Assembly: GCF_001514235.1 (NCBI RefSeq)
Contig: NZ_KQ948928.1
Span: 516,428 to 580,427, forward strand
Origin: Streptomyces caeruleatus
Lineage (GTDB): Bacteria; Actinomycetota; Actinomycetes; Streptomycetales; Streptomycetaceae
Reading direction: 5' to 3'
DNA length: 64,000 nucleotides
The translations under genes and the position numbers were made by a program. Below the pieces are notes generated by a model that was not told where the DNA came from, did no database searches, and was given only the letters and a program-made list of their open reading frames with translations. This document shows positions 16,954 to 24,237 of this stretch, one piece after another; the first letter of the stretch is position 1; every line of letters begins with the position of its first letter.

Positions 16954-17345
16954 GGCCCTAGGGGCGCGAACAGGTCGACGCCGTTGCCGTCCGGGTCGTG
17001 TACGGAGGCGTACCGCTGGCCCCAGAAGGCGTCCCACGGCTTGAGCTCGCCGTGGTAGCCGGCGTCGACCAGGTCCTCGTACACCGCGTCGACCTCCGTC
17101 GGATCGTCGCAGCGCATCGCCAGGGCGTGACGGCCGCCGCCGCTGGGCGGCTGCCACTGCGGGAGGAAGGACCGCACCGTCGCCTCGGTGTCCAGCAGCA
17201 GGCGCAGTCCGCCCGGGAGTTCGGCCTCGGTGTGGGGCTCGTCCTCGGCACCGTCGGGGAAGGCGAAGCCCAGGCGGCGGTAGAAGGCGACCGAGGCGGC
17301 CATGTCGGAGACGACCAGGCCGATGGCGTCGAATCGTGGAGTCAT
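16950..17345 (-). CDS. VOC family (glyoxalase/bleomycin-resistance fold) protein
   Basis: 131-aa single VOC domain with the opening FDAIGLVVSDMAASVAFYRRLGF and the closing FWGQRYASVHDPDGNGVDLFAP typical of the fold. Residues able to bind metal are seen in the HALAMRC strand and near the end, but one conserved His/Glu ligand is unclear. Substrate unknown; such proteins act as lyases, dioxygenases or antibiotic-binding proteins. The ATG at 17345 gives the normal family length. It ends with TAA 4 bases inside the opposing AraC gene. Confidence 0.88.
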   Translation of the reverse strand: MTPRFDAIGLVVSDMAASVAFYRRLGFAFPDGAEDEPHTEAELPGGLRLLLDTEATVRSFLPQWQPPSGGGRHALAMRCDDPTEVDAVYEDLVDAGYHGELKPWDAFWGQRYASVHDPDGNGVDLFAPLGP

Positions 17346-17415
17346 GCGGCCACCGTAGGCAGCCGGTCGGCGGCCGGTCTTGAAGGAATCGGACGTCTTT
17401 CGGACATCTAGAGCC

Positions 17416-18048
17416 CTAGTGGAACGTGACCGGACCCCGCGGTGTGTCCACCGTGAACGAGATGCCCACCGGGCCCGTCGTGAGGTCGAGGTCCGTGCCG
17501 AGTGCCGACAGCAGGGGGCGGATCTCGGCCGGGTCGGGGGCGCTCGCGGACAGGGAGAGCAGGGGGGTGACCGGCAGGTCGGAGGCGGTGGGGTGGACCG
17601 TGGCGCTCCAGTCGATGAGGAAGGGGACGAGGCCGGACGGGTGGGCGTCGTCGCCGTCGGTGAGCCGCCACCGGAGCAGGGTGCCGTCGGGTCTGCGGCG
17701 GCTCATCGTCTGCGCCGCGCCGGGGTCGTATCCCTGGGCCCGGGCGGCCTCGATGGCCTCGTCCAGGTCGGGCGGGCTGATCGCCCAGGTCACCGTGCGC
17801 GGGGCGGTGAGTCCGTCGACCTCGAAGGGGCGGGGCTGCCCGGGCGCGGACTGCTCGGGATCCGGGCCGATGATCTCCAGATAGCTCGCGCCGCCCAGCG
17901 ACACCAGGTAGTTGCGGGTGCCGAGCCCGATGTGCACGCCGCCCGGGGCGGGGGTCACGCCGGTGCGTCGGGCGAAGCCGGCGACCGTGGCGGACAGGTC
18001 GGGGGTCGCGAGGACGAGATGGTCCAGGAGCGCGGGAATGGCGTTCAT
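17416..18048 (-). CDS. VOC family protein (glyoxalase-like domain)
   Basis: 210-aa cytoplasmic protein with a Glyoxalase_3-like domain: LLDHLVLATPDLSATVAGFARRTG at the start, HIGLGTRNYLVSLGGASYLEIIGPDP in the middle (His and Glu as candidate metal ligands), then a second half-module. It differs in size and type from the 131-aa neighbour, so the two are not a recent duplication. ATG start at 18048. It lies 67 bases from the DUF5954 gene on the same strand. No substrate can be named. Confidence 0.85.
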   Translation of the reverse strand: MNAIPALLDHLVLATPDLSATVAGFARRTGVTPAPGGVHIGLGTRNYLVSLGGASYLEIIGPDPEQSAPGQPRPFEVDGLTAPRTVTWAISPPDLDEAIEAARAQGYDPGAAQTMSRRRPDGTLLRWRLTDGDDAHPSGLVPFLIDWSATVHPTASDLPVTPLLSLSASAPDPAEIRPLLSALGTDLDLTTGPVGISFTVDTPRGPVTFH

Positions 18049-18115
18049 CGCAGCCGAGGCTACGCAGAGCGGCGCGCCATATGGAACACCTGTGCGCCGG
18101 ACGGTGGGCGTCGGG

Positions 18116-19141
18116 TCACTCGTCGTAGACGAGCGTGCCGTCGTCGAGCAGCGTCGGATGGATCTTCATGGGGCCGTAGTCGTCCCTGTCCGAGGGGCGC
18201 GGGGTCTCCGGGCCGTCCGGGCCCATACGAAGCAGGCGCTCGGTACGGCAGATCCGGAAGACGCGGCCCTCTACCCGGGCCTCGTCGGCGCGTTCGCGCG
18301 ACCGGAACTCCTCGGCGGCCTTCGCGTACACGGCCTTCCTCGCGTCGTCGAACCGGTACAGCATGGGCCACATCTCGCCCAGCGCGTCGTACAGCACCCG
18401 CCGGGCGTCATGCGGGGTGGACTGGAGGGCGAGGGCCGGCTCCCAGCCGGTGCGTTCCCGTTCGACCACGCCGAAGCAGGTCGGCAGCAGCACGATCGTC
18501 GGATGCGAGAGCACCGCCCGTTCCGAGTCGCGCCGCACCAGGGCCGGGAACCGGATGCCCTGATACGCGAAGCCTCGCAGCGCCGCCCGCAGGGCGCCGG
18601 CCATCGGGCCGTCGTCGAGGGGATCGGGGTCGAGGACGAAGTCCAGGTCGGGGGAGGGGACGTGGTCGGCGCGCGGGTCCCAGGTCCGTTCGGCGGGCTC
18701 CGGGTCGGTGGGCCGGGGCGGCTCCAGCCCGTTCCGGTCGTCGCAGCGCGTGAACTCGTCCCCGCGCACGATCCGGTACCGCACCCCGCACGCCACGACC
18801 TCGTTCACCGGCTCCCGGCTCAACACGTCCACGGCGGCCAGCAGTTCACGCCGTACGGCCGGATCGTCGGTGTCGTCCTTCGCGCGGAACCACAGATAGG
18901 TGTTCAGCGCGTCCCGGCACATCTGCGGCATGCCGTTCACGACCGGCTGCAACACCCGCCACTCGGGCCCCACCGCCGGATCCTGCACGGCGACCCCGAA
19001 CACCGGCCCCCGCAGGGCGAACCCGGGATACTGCAGAGAGGCGTCCACCGCGTCGGCCTCCCGCACCCAGGCGGCGGGGTCGTCACGCCGGACCAACTCC
19101 TCGTGGAGCGCGTGGATCTGTTGCTGCCAGTCATGGTTCAT
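18116..19141 (-). CDS. DUF5954 family protein
   Basis: 341-aa predicted cytoplasmic protein, recalled as the DUF5954 family of streptomycetes. It has no signal peptide, membrane segment or known catalytic motif. Its features are an N-terminal acidic helix, an FRICRTERLLRMGPDGPE segment near residue 305 and a C-terminal YGPMKIHPTLLDDGTLVYDE. The ATG at 19141 was chosen because upstream in-frame codons run into a promoter-like inverted repeat. It is divergent from the ThuA gene across 157 bases. Function unknown. Confidence 0.78.
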   Translation of the reverse strand: MNHDWQQQIHALHEELVRRDDPAAWVREADAVDASLQYPGFALRGPVFGVAVQDPAVGPEWRVLQPVVNGMPQMCRDALNTYLWFRAKDDTDDPAVRRELLAAVDVLSREPVNEVVACGVRYRIVRGDEFTRCDDRNGLEPPRPTDPEPAERTWDPRADHVPSPDLDFVLDPDPLDDGPMAGALRAALRGFAYQGIRFPALVRRDSERAVLSHPTIVLLPTCFGVVERERTGWEPALALQSTPHDARRVLYDALGEMWPMLYRFDDARKAVYAKAAEEFRSRERADEARVEGRVFRICRTERLLRMGPDGPETPRPSDRDDYGPMKIHPTLLDDGTLVYDE

Positions 19142-19187
19142 GCACGCATTGTCGCGGGGTGCCCTCTGCCCTTGTGGGTGAACCGGC

Positions 19188-19207
19188 CCAACAAACCGGG
19201 TTGTTGG
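19188..19207. promoter_or_regulatory. inverted repeat CCAACAA-N6-TTGTTGG in a divergent promoter region
   Basis: Perfect 7-bp half sites around ACCGGG, 47-66 bases upstream of the DUF5954 gene and about 92 bases upstream of the ThuA gene. Placement between divergent starts suggests an operator rather than a terminator. Confidence 0.4.
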
Positions 19208-19298
19208 ACCCGTCGGCGCCGCTGCCGCGTGGGATCCGAAATTTTCGGACCACTTGCGGCAGTGGGCCCGTCCGCCCAGGTCACCTAGGCTCGGCAGC

Positions 19299-19946
19299 AT
19301 GCCCGCACGACTCCTCGTCCACACCCGGACCACCGGCTACCGGCACGCGTCCATCCCGGCCGGCGTCGAAGCCGTACGCACCCTCGCCGACTTCGAGGTT
19401 GACCACACCGAGGACCCGACAGCCCTCGACCGGCCCCTGGACGGATACGCCGCCGTCGTCTTCCTCTCCACCAGCGGGGAGGTGCTCACCCCGACCGGGC
19501 GCGAGCGGCTCGCCGCCTACGTCGAGGCGGGCGGCGGCTTCGTCGGGGTGCACGCGGCGGCCTGCACCGAGTACGACTGGCCGTACTACGGCGAGCTGCT
19601 CGGCGCCCGGTTCGACCGGCACCCCGAGTACCAGCCGGGCAAGGCGCTCGTCGAGGACCACGAGCACCCGGCCACCCGGCACCTGCCCGCCGTATGGGAC
19701 TTCGTCGACGAGTGGTACGACTTCCGCAGCAACCCCCGGGGCGCGGTACGGGTGTTGGTCAGCGCCGACGAGTCCTCGTACGACGGCGGCGGCATGGGCG
19801 AGGACCATCCGCTGGCGTGGTGCCGTGAGCAGGGAGCCGGGCGCGTCTTCTACACGGCCCTCGGCCACGCCGCCGAGGCCTACGACGACCCCGACTTCCG
19901 CGCCCACCTCCTCGGCGGCATCAACTGGGCGGCGAAGTCGGCCTAG
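19299..19946 (+). CDS. ThuA domain-containing protein
   Basis: 215-aa protein with the ThuA/trehalose-utilisation amidotransferase-like fold: RLLVHTRTTGYRHASIPAGVEAVRTL at the start, GYAAVVFLSTSGEVLTPTGRERLAAYVEAGGGFVGVHAA around residues 48-86, then AWCREQGAGRVFYTALGHAAEAY. The usual catalytic Cys of class-I amidotransferases is replaced, as in other ThuA proteins. The domain is linked to sugar metabolism, but the biochemical role is unsettled. ATG start at 19299. Its 3' end overlaps the opposing kinase gene by 26 bases. Confidence 0.9.
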   Translation: MPARLLVHTRTTGYRHASIPAGVEAVRTLADFEVDHTEDPTALDRPLDGYAAVVFLSTSGEVLTPTGRERLAAYVEAGGGFVGVHAAACTEYDWPYYGELLGARFDRHPEYQPGKALVEDHEHPATRHLPAVWDFVDEWYDFRSNPRGAVRVLVSADESSYDGGGMGEDHPLAWCREQGAGRVFYTALGHAAEAYDDPDFRAHLLGGINWAAKSA

Positions 19947-20850
19947 CGACGAGACGGGCCGGCGTGGCGCGGCCGGGCGGGCCCCAGGTGGGCTTGCCAC
20001 CGGGGCGGCCCTGGACTCCGGCCTCCCCGATGAGGAGGCCGGCGATGGCCTTGGCGGCCGCCCAGCCGCGGGCCCGGCGCAGGGTCGCGGCGTCCGGCGT
20101 CGGCTCGTAGGCGGCGAAGAAGCGGTCGGCCGCGCCGTCGGGCAGCAGAAGCCAGGCGCCGGAGAGATCGTAGGCCGGATCGCCCGGGCAGAGGTCACCG
20201 AAGTCGATCACGCCGCTGAAGGTGCCGTGCGCGGTGCCGACGTTGGCCGGGTGCAGATCGGCGTGCGGCCACAGCGGCGGCCCCGCCCACTCGGGCGCGG
20301 CGACGGCGTCCTTCCAGACCGCGCGCACGGCGTCCGGGTCGGGGATCAGCCCCATCGCGGTGGCGGCGTCCAGCTGCCCGGTGAACCCAGCGGAGTGGTC
20401 GGCCGGCGGACCGCCACGGTGGCTGCGGCTGACGGGCGCCCCCGCGGGGGCGGGACGGTGAAGGGCCGTCAGGAACGCGGCCGGCGCGTCGGCGGAGGAC
20501 TCGGCGTCGGTGGCGGGGGCGCGGTCGGCGGGCTCGCCCCGCACCCAGGTGGTGACGATCCAGGGCCGCGGAAACCGCTCGGAGGCGTGGCCGAGGCGCT
20601 GCGGGACCGGGATGGGCAGCGGCAGGTGCGGGGCCAGCGCGGGCAGCCAGGTGTGTTCGTTGTGCAGCAGCACGTCCGCGGACTCGGTCACCCAGGGCAG
20701 ACGGACGGCGAGTTCGTCGCCGAGCCGCCACAGCCGGTTGTCCCAGCCGCGCGCGCCGAGCCGCACGGGGCGGTCGGCGAGATCGGGGTGCTGCTCATTC
20801 AGCAGCTCCCGGACCAACTCGGCGGTGATCTCGATCGGGGTGTGCGTCAT
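19921..20850 (-). CDS. aminoglycoside phosphotransferase family protein
   Basis: 309-aa small-molecule kinase of the APH/choline-kinase fold. The catalytic loop is WPHADLHPANV and the metal-binding motif GVIDFGDLCPGDPAYDL follows. The N-terminal lobe has LGARGWDNRLWRLGDELAVRLP, which fits the nucleotide-binding strands. Most chromosomal Streptomyces members phosphorylate unknown metabolites, not drugs, so resistance should not be assumed. I use the ATG at 20850; an ATG three codons upstream is possible. A terminator separates it from the upstream ferritin-like gene. Confidence 0.9.
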   Translation of the reverse strand: MTHTPIEITAELVRELLNEQHPDLADRPVRLGARGWDNRLWRLGDELAVRLPWVTESADVLLHNEHTWLPALAPHLPLPIPVPQRLGHASERFPRPWIVTTWVRGEPADRAPATDAESSADAPAAFLTALHRPAPAGAPVSRSHRGGPPADHSAGFTGQLDAATAMGLIPDPDAVRAVWKDAVAAPEWAGPPLWPHADLHPANVGTAHGTFSGVIDFGDLCPGDPAYDLSGAWLLLPDGAADRFFAAYEPTPDAATLRRARGWAAAKAIAGLLIGEAGVQGRPGGKPTWGPPGRATPARLVARPTSPPS

Positions 20851-20859
20851 GCGGATCAA

Positions 20860-20889
20860 CGGTGGCCGTGAGCACGTTCACGGCCACCG
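20860..20889. terminator. terminator after the ferritin-like protein gene
   Basis: A 12-bp perfect stem (CGGTGGCCGTGA / TCACGGCCACCG) with a 6-base loop, 8 bases past the stop codon at 20897 and just before the kinase gene's start. Confidence 0.75.
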
Positions 20890-20896
20890 GCATGCG

Positions 20897-22054
20897 TCAG
20901 GAGACCACAGGCCGCTTGCGGAGCGCGCGGAACTGGGGGCCGTAGGTGCCGGGGACGTAGCGGTTCGGGGTCTCCATCAGTTCCACGGCGGGCCGCTCCA
21001 GACCGCGCATGGCGTGGATGGCCGCGTCCAGGGTGCGGTGACCGCCGCCCGCCCAGGCCGCGTCGAGGGTGTCCAGCACGGTGCTGTAGGTGGCGTCGAA
21101 CTGGTACAGGAGCTGCCGCACCCGGGCCGGCGGATCGGGCCAGCCGCCTGCCGGGATCGGAGCCATGGGCCGTACGTCGGGGAAGGGCACGGGCGCGCCG
21201 ACGTAACTCCAGCCCTGGTCGGTGCGGCGCAGCTCACGGCCGTGGTAGATCTCGCCGAAGGCGTAGTAGTGCGCCGGGTGGTCGTCCTCGAAGGAGGCCG
21301 ACGGCGAGCTGCTCGTGCCCTCGCCCTGCTCCATGATGATCTCGACGGCCTGCTCGACGTGGTCGGGGGTGACGATCGGCGACAGGTCGTCGGAGAAGAC
21401 GTACTGCGACAGCTGCCCCCGCGCCGACAGTTCCGGCCGCACCGTCCGGAACGCCCGCAGCAGCTCCTCGTAGAACTCGCCGACGGTGGGCGAGGCCTGC
21501 GCGCTGCGGACCAGCGACTCCTCGGGGGCCTCGATCGCCATCATCACATCGCGTACGTAGGCCTTGGTCAGGCCCGACAGGTAGACGGTCACGCCGGCCC
21601 GCACACCGCCCGGCAGCGGGCCGGGGTAGACCGGCGCCGCGGCCTTGATCTGCGGCCTTCCGCCCACGGCCACCAGCAGGTTGCAGACGATGCCGAGGTG
21701 GTACATCTCGTCGCCGACGATGCGCTGGATCAGCCGCGCGACCTCGCTGCGCCGGTCCTTCACGGACCACAGGCCGCAGAAGTACGGCGGGATGGTGGCG
21801 AGTTCGAGTCCCACGGCCACCTGAAGGGCCGACCTGATCCAGTTGACCCCGCGGCTGTCCGCGGGAACGGCCAGCAGCCGCGCCACGGATCCGAGGGCGG
21901 GCGCCGCGAGCGCACCGCCCGCCGCCGGCGCGGCGGCCTGCGCGGGACCGGCGGCCACGACGGCGGCCGGCGCGCCGCTCGCCAACGCGGCCGACGCCAG
22001 GAAACTCCTGCGCCTGAACGGGGCAACCGCCTGACTGTCCGGCTCTTCGCTCAT
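20897..22054 (-). CDS. Tat-exported ferritin-like / iminophenyl-pyruvate dimer synthase-like protein
   Basis: 385-aa protein with an N-terminal twin-arginine signal (FRRRSFLASAALASGAPAAV, cleaved after AQA). The core looks like the VioB/ferritin-like fold: residues such as Glu in GLELATIPPYFCGLWSV and DEMYHLGIVCNLLVAVGG could form a di-iron or iron-binding helical bundle. Secretion is unusual for VioB-type enzymes, so an extracellular oxidase or iron-binding role is also possible. The ATG at 22054 follows GAGAGGGACGG; longer starts lack a ribosome site. Isolated, with its own terminator. Confidence 0.8.
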   Translation of the reverse strand: MSEEPDSQAVAPFRRRSFLASAALASGAPAAVVAAGPAQAAAPAAGGALAAPALGSVARLLAVPADSRGVNWIRSALQVAVGLELATIPPYFCGLWSVKDRRSEVARLIQRIVGDEMYHLGIVCNLLVAVGGRPQIKAAAPVYPGPLPGGVRAGVTVYLSGLTKAYVRDVMMAIEAPEESLVRSAQASPTVGEFYEELLRAFRTVRPELSARGQLSQYVFSDDLSPIVTPDHVEQAVEIIMEQGEGTSSSPSASFEDDHPAHYYAFGEIYHGRELRRTDQGWSYVGAPVPFPDVRPMAPIPAGGWPDPPARVRQLLYQFDATYSTVLDTLDAAWAGGGHRTLDAAIHAMRGLERPAVELMETPNRYVPGTYGPQFRALRKRPVVS

Positions 22055-22243
22055 ACCCGTCCCTCTCGACTCTCGCCTCAGCTGATGGCCGTGGCCCCGC
22101 CTCGGCTCGATGCCCCGGGACCCTCGGACAGCTCGCGAAGCTAGCAATGATCAACGCCGCGACCAGGGCGGACGGGCCGGTCGGCGCATCAACCACCCTG
22201 TCGGGCCAACGTGATCAAGGTCGGCGCCGCGCGCCGGAACCGC

Positions 22244-22708
22244 TCAGTGGGCGTGGGTGCCTACGGCGCTGCCGTCGGCCTCGCGCACCGCGATGCGGGC
22301 GAGTTTCGTGAGCATCATGCCGTTGCGGATGCGGACGAGATAGTCGACGGGAAGCCCGTGCATCCGGATGCCGGGGCCGCGCAGGGCGTGCCAGTCCAGA
22401 GTGACGAGGGTGTTCTCGCCCCAGGGGATCAGCCGCATGGCGATCCGGGCCGCGCCGAAGGGATCCGCCTTCGCCTCCAGCTCCAGCCGGCGCTGCGGTT
22501 CGCAGATCCGCACGACGCAGGTGTCGTCGAGGACCAGCGGCCCCACCCCGACCCGGACCTGGAGCCGGGCGCCCACGTCGGGCCAGTGCGGGTCAGCCTC
22601 GAGGACCTGCTGCGTTCCCGACACCCACTCCCCGTAGCGATGGCCCTCGGACAGCAGCCCCCAGACCTGCGACGGCGAGCTCAGGATCAGACGGCGGTTA
22701 CGGGCCAC
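22244..22708 (-). CDS. SRPBCC family protein (polyketide cyclase/START-like fold)
   Basis: 154-aa small lipid/hydrophobic-ligand-binding fold. Visible features are an N-terminal RLILSSPSQVWGLLSEGHRYGEW helix-strand, VRVGVGPLVLDDTCVVRICEPQRRLELEAKADPFG in the central sheet, and a C-terminal helix with RIRNGMMLTKLARIAV. No catalytic residues are recognised. I choose the GTG at 22708 because AAGGAG lies 8 bases upstream; a GTG at 22732 would put that site inside the gene. Isolated; function unknown. Confidence 0.8.
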   Translation of the reverse strand: MARNRRLILSSPSQVWGLLSEGHRYGEWVSGTQQVLEADPHWPDVGARLQVRVGVGPLVLDDTCVVRICEPQRRLELEAKADPFGAARIAMRLIPWGENTLVTLDWHALRGPGIRMHGLPVDYLVRIRNGMMLTKLARIAVREADGSAVGTHAH

Positions 22709-23021
22709 ACCGACCACGCTCCTTCCGGACACTGCCGAGTTGCTCGACCTGGCGGTCCACCGGCCCCTCGACGCTAGGGCCTGTCCGGCGGATCAGCCCG
22801 GCGTCACGGGGCCCGGCCCGCCCCTCTGCCGCGTTGTCGTCAGTGACCGACGCCCCGCGTCGACCCCGTCCTCCGCCGTGCGGCAGCCCGCACCGGACCC
22901 CGCTCACCTGCGCTGACGAGGTGCCGTGCCGTGCGGCCGCCCTGGTCCGCCGGCCAGGCGCTCGCCGCGCACACGGCCCGGCATCCGTAACCGGGGCCCG
23001 CTCGGCCGACCAGGTGAAGCC
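22709..23021. other. intergenic region with a solitary 20-base IS-end-like sequence
   Basis: No convincing gene in these 313 bases. At 22776-22795 stands AGGGCCTGTCCGGCGGATCA, preceded by CT to form CTAG. I recall this sequence as a frequent end of IS5-like elements and as a dispersed motif in streptomycetes. No second end or transposase is present, so it is at most a remnant. Confidence 0.35.
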
Positions 23022-24074
23022 TCAGCGGGACGGCGCGCGCGGCACGGCCGTGCTCGCCCGCTCCACCAGCCGCGTCGACAGCTCCGTCCGCGTGCTCTCC
23101 GGCCGCTCCCCGTCCATCATCCGCACCAGCAGGCGCAGCGCCGTCGCCGCCATCTCCGACAGCGGCTGACGGACCGTGGTCAGGGCCGGGGCGATCCAGC
23201 GGGCCTCCGGCAGATCGTCGAAGCCCACCACGCTCATGTCGTCCGGCACGCTCAGTCCCCGTTCCGCGAGCGCCTCGTAGACACCGAGGGCCATCCGGTC
23301 CGAGCAGACGAAGACGGCGGTCGGCGGTTCCGGCAGGTCGAGGAGTTCCAGCATCCGGCGCCGGGCGACCCCCTCGTCGAAGCTCGCGTGCCGGACGTAC
23401 TCGGGACGGTGCCGCACCCCGGCCGACGCGAGCGCCGAGCGGTACCCGGCGACCCGGGCGGTGCTGCACATCTTGCGCTGGTGACCGGCGATGACCGCGA
23501 TCCGCTCATGGCCGAGCGCCAGCAGGTGCTCGGCCGCCGTCACACCGCCGTGCCAGTTCGCCGCGCCCACCGACACCACGCCCGGCGGCGGCTCCAGCAC
23601 CGGGTCGATCATCACGAACGGGATGCGGTGCTGCTCCAGCCAGGCGTACTGGGACGCCGTCAGCTCGGCCAGGTTGAACAGCACCCCGGACGAGCCGCGC
23701 GCGGTGAGCTTGTCCAGCCAGCCCCGCTCCGGGCGCCCGCCCCGCGTCCGGGTCAGCCCGGCCGAGACCACCACCTCGAGACCCGCGTCATGGGCCGCCG
23801 CCTCCACCCCGTGCAGCACCGCACCCGACCACGAGGTGTCCAGCGAGTGCACGACGAGGTCGACCAGGCCGGGTGTCTTCGCCGCGTCGAAGCGCGGCCT
23901 GCGGACATAGCCGAGCCGGTCCAGCGCCTCGGTGACCCGGCGGCGGGTCTCGGGGGCCACGTCCTCCCGGCCGTTGACCACCTTGGACGCGGTCGGCACC
24001 GACACCCCGGCCTCACGGGCCACGACGGCCAGGGTCGGTCCGGCGGTCACGCTCGCTCCGCCCGTACGGACCAT
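23022..24074 (-). CDS. LacI family transcriptional regulator (first of three)
   Basis: 350-aa repressor. HTH and hinge: LAVVAREAGVSVPTASKVVNGREDV, residues about 12-36, followed by a PBP-like effector domain with VGFDDLPEARWIAPALTTVRQP, the LacI C-terminal signature. The ATG at 24074 has GGAGAGGTGG seven bases upstream. It lies 3' of a GH43 gene and ABC permease genes on the same strand, with two candidate operators in the 163-base gap, so it probably controls that sugar-uptake locus and itself. The ligand is likely a pentose or short oligosaccharide (inference). Confidence 0.93.
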   Translation of the reverse strand: MVRTGGASVTAGPTLAVVAREAGVSVPTASKVVNGREDVAPETRRRVTEALDRLGYVRRPRFDAAKTPGLVDLVVHSLDTSWSGAVLHGVEAAAHDAGLEVVVSAGLTRTRGGRPERGWLDKLTARGSSGVLFNLAELTASQYAWLEQHRIPFVMIDPVLEPPPGVVSVGAANWHGGVTAAEHLLALGHERIAVIAGHQRKMCSTARVAGYRSALASAGVRHRPEYVRHASFDEGVARRRMLELLDLPEPPTAVFVCSDRMALGVYEALAERGLSVPDDMSVVGFDDLPEARWIAPALTTVRQPLSEMAATALRLLVRMMDGERPESTRTELSTRLVERASTAVPRAPSR

Positions 24075-24108
24075 CGGGAACCACCTCTCCGGCCCGCCCG
24101 AGGGCCAT

Positions 24109-24144
24109 GAAAAGTTTCGACCAACGCGGCAACAGTAAGCGCTT
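24109..24144. promoter_or_regulatory. candidate operators upstream of the first LacI gene: GAAAAGTTTC and AAGCGCTT
   Basis: GAAAAGTTTC at 24109-24118 resembles the GAAA-S-TTTC box recalled for Streptomyces xylan regulators; a related TTTTGAAACTTCGAA lies at 24212-24226 near the GH43 stop. AGTAAGCGCTTCC at 24134-24146 has a perfect AAGCGCTT palindrome and recurs near other sugar genes in this window. Confidence 0.5.
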
Positions 24145-24237
24145 CCTACCCTAGGTTCGCCGCACTGAGTCCGGAAGAGGCCGGAGATCGAAGGTCTGCC
24201 AGGTCCGCGACTTTTGAAACTTCGAACACGCCCTGGG

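Noticed and set aside
19921..20850. Antibiotic-resistance gene (aminoglycoside phosphotransferase)
   Set aside because: Only the general APH fold is supported; such genes are common chromosomal kinases of unknown substrate in streptomycetes.
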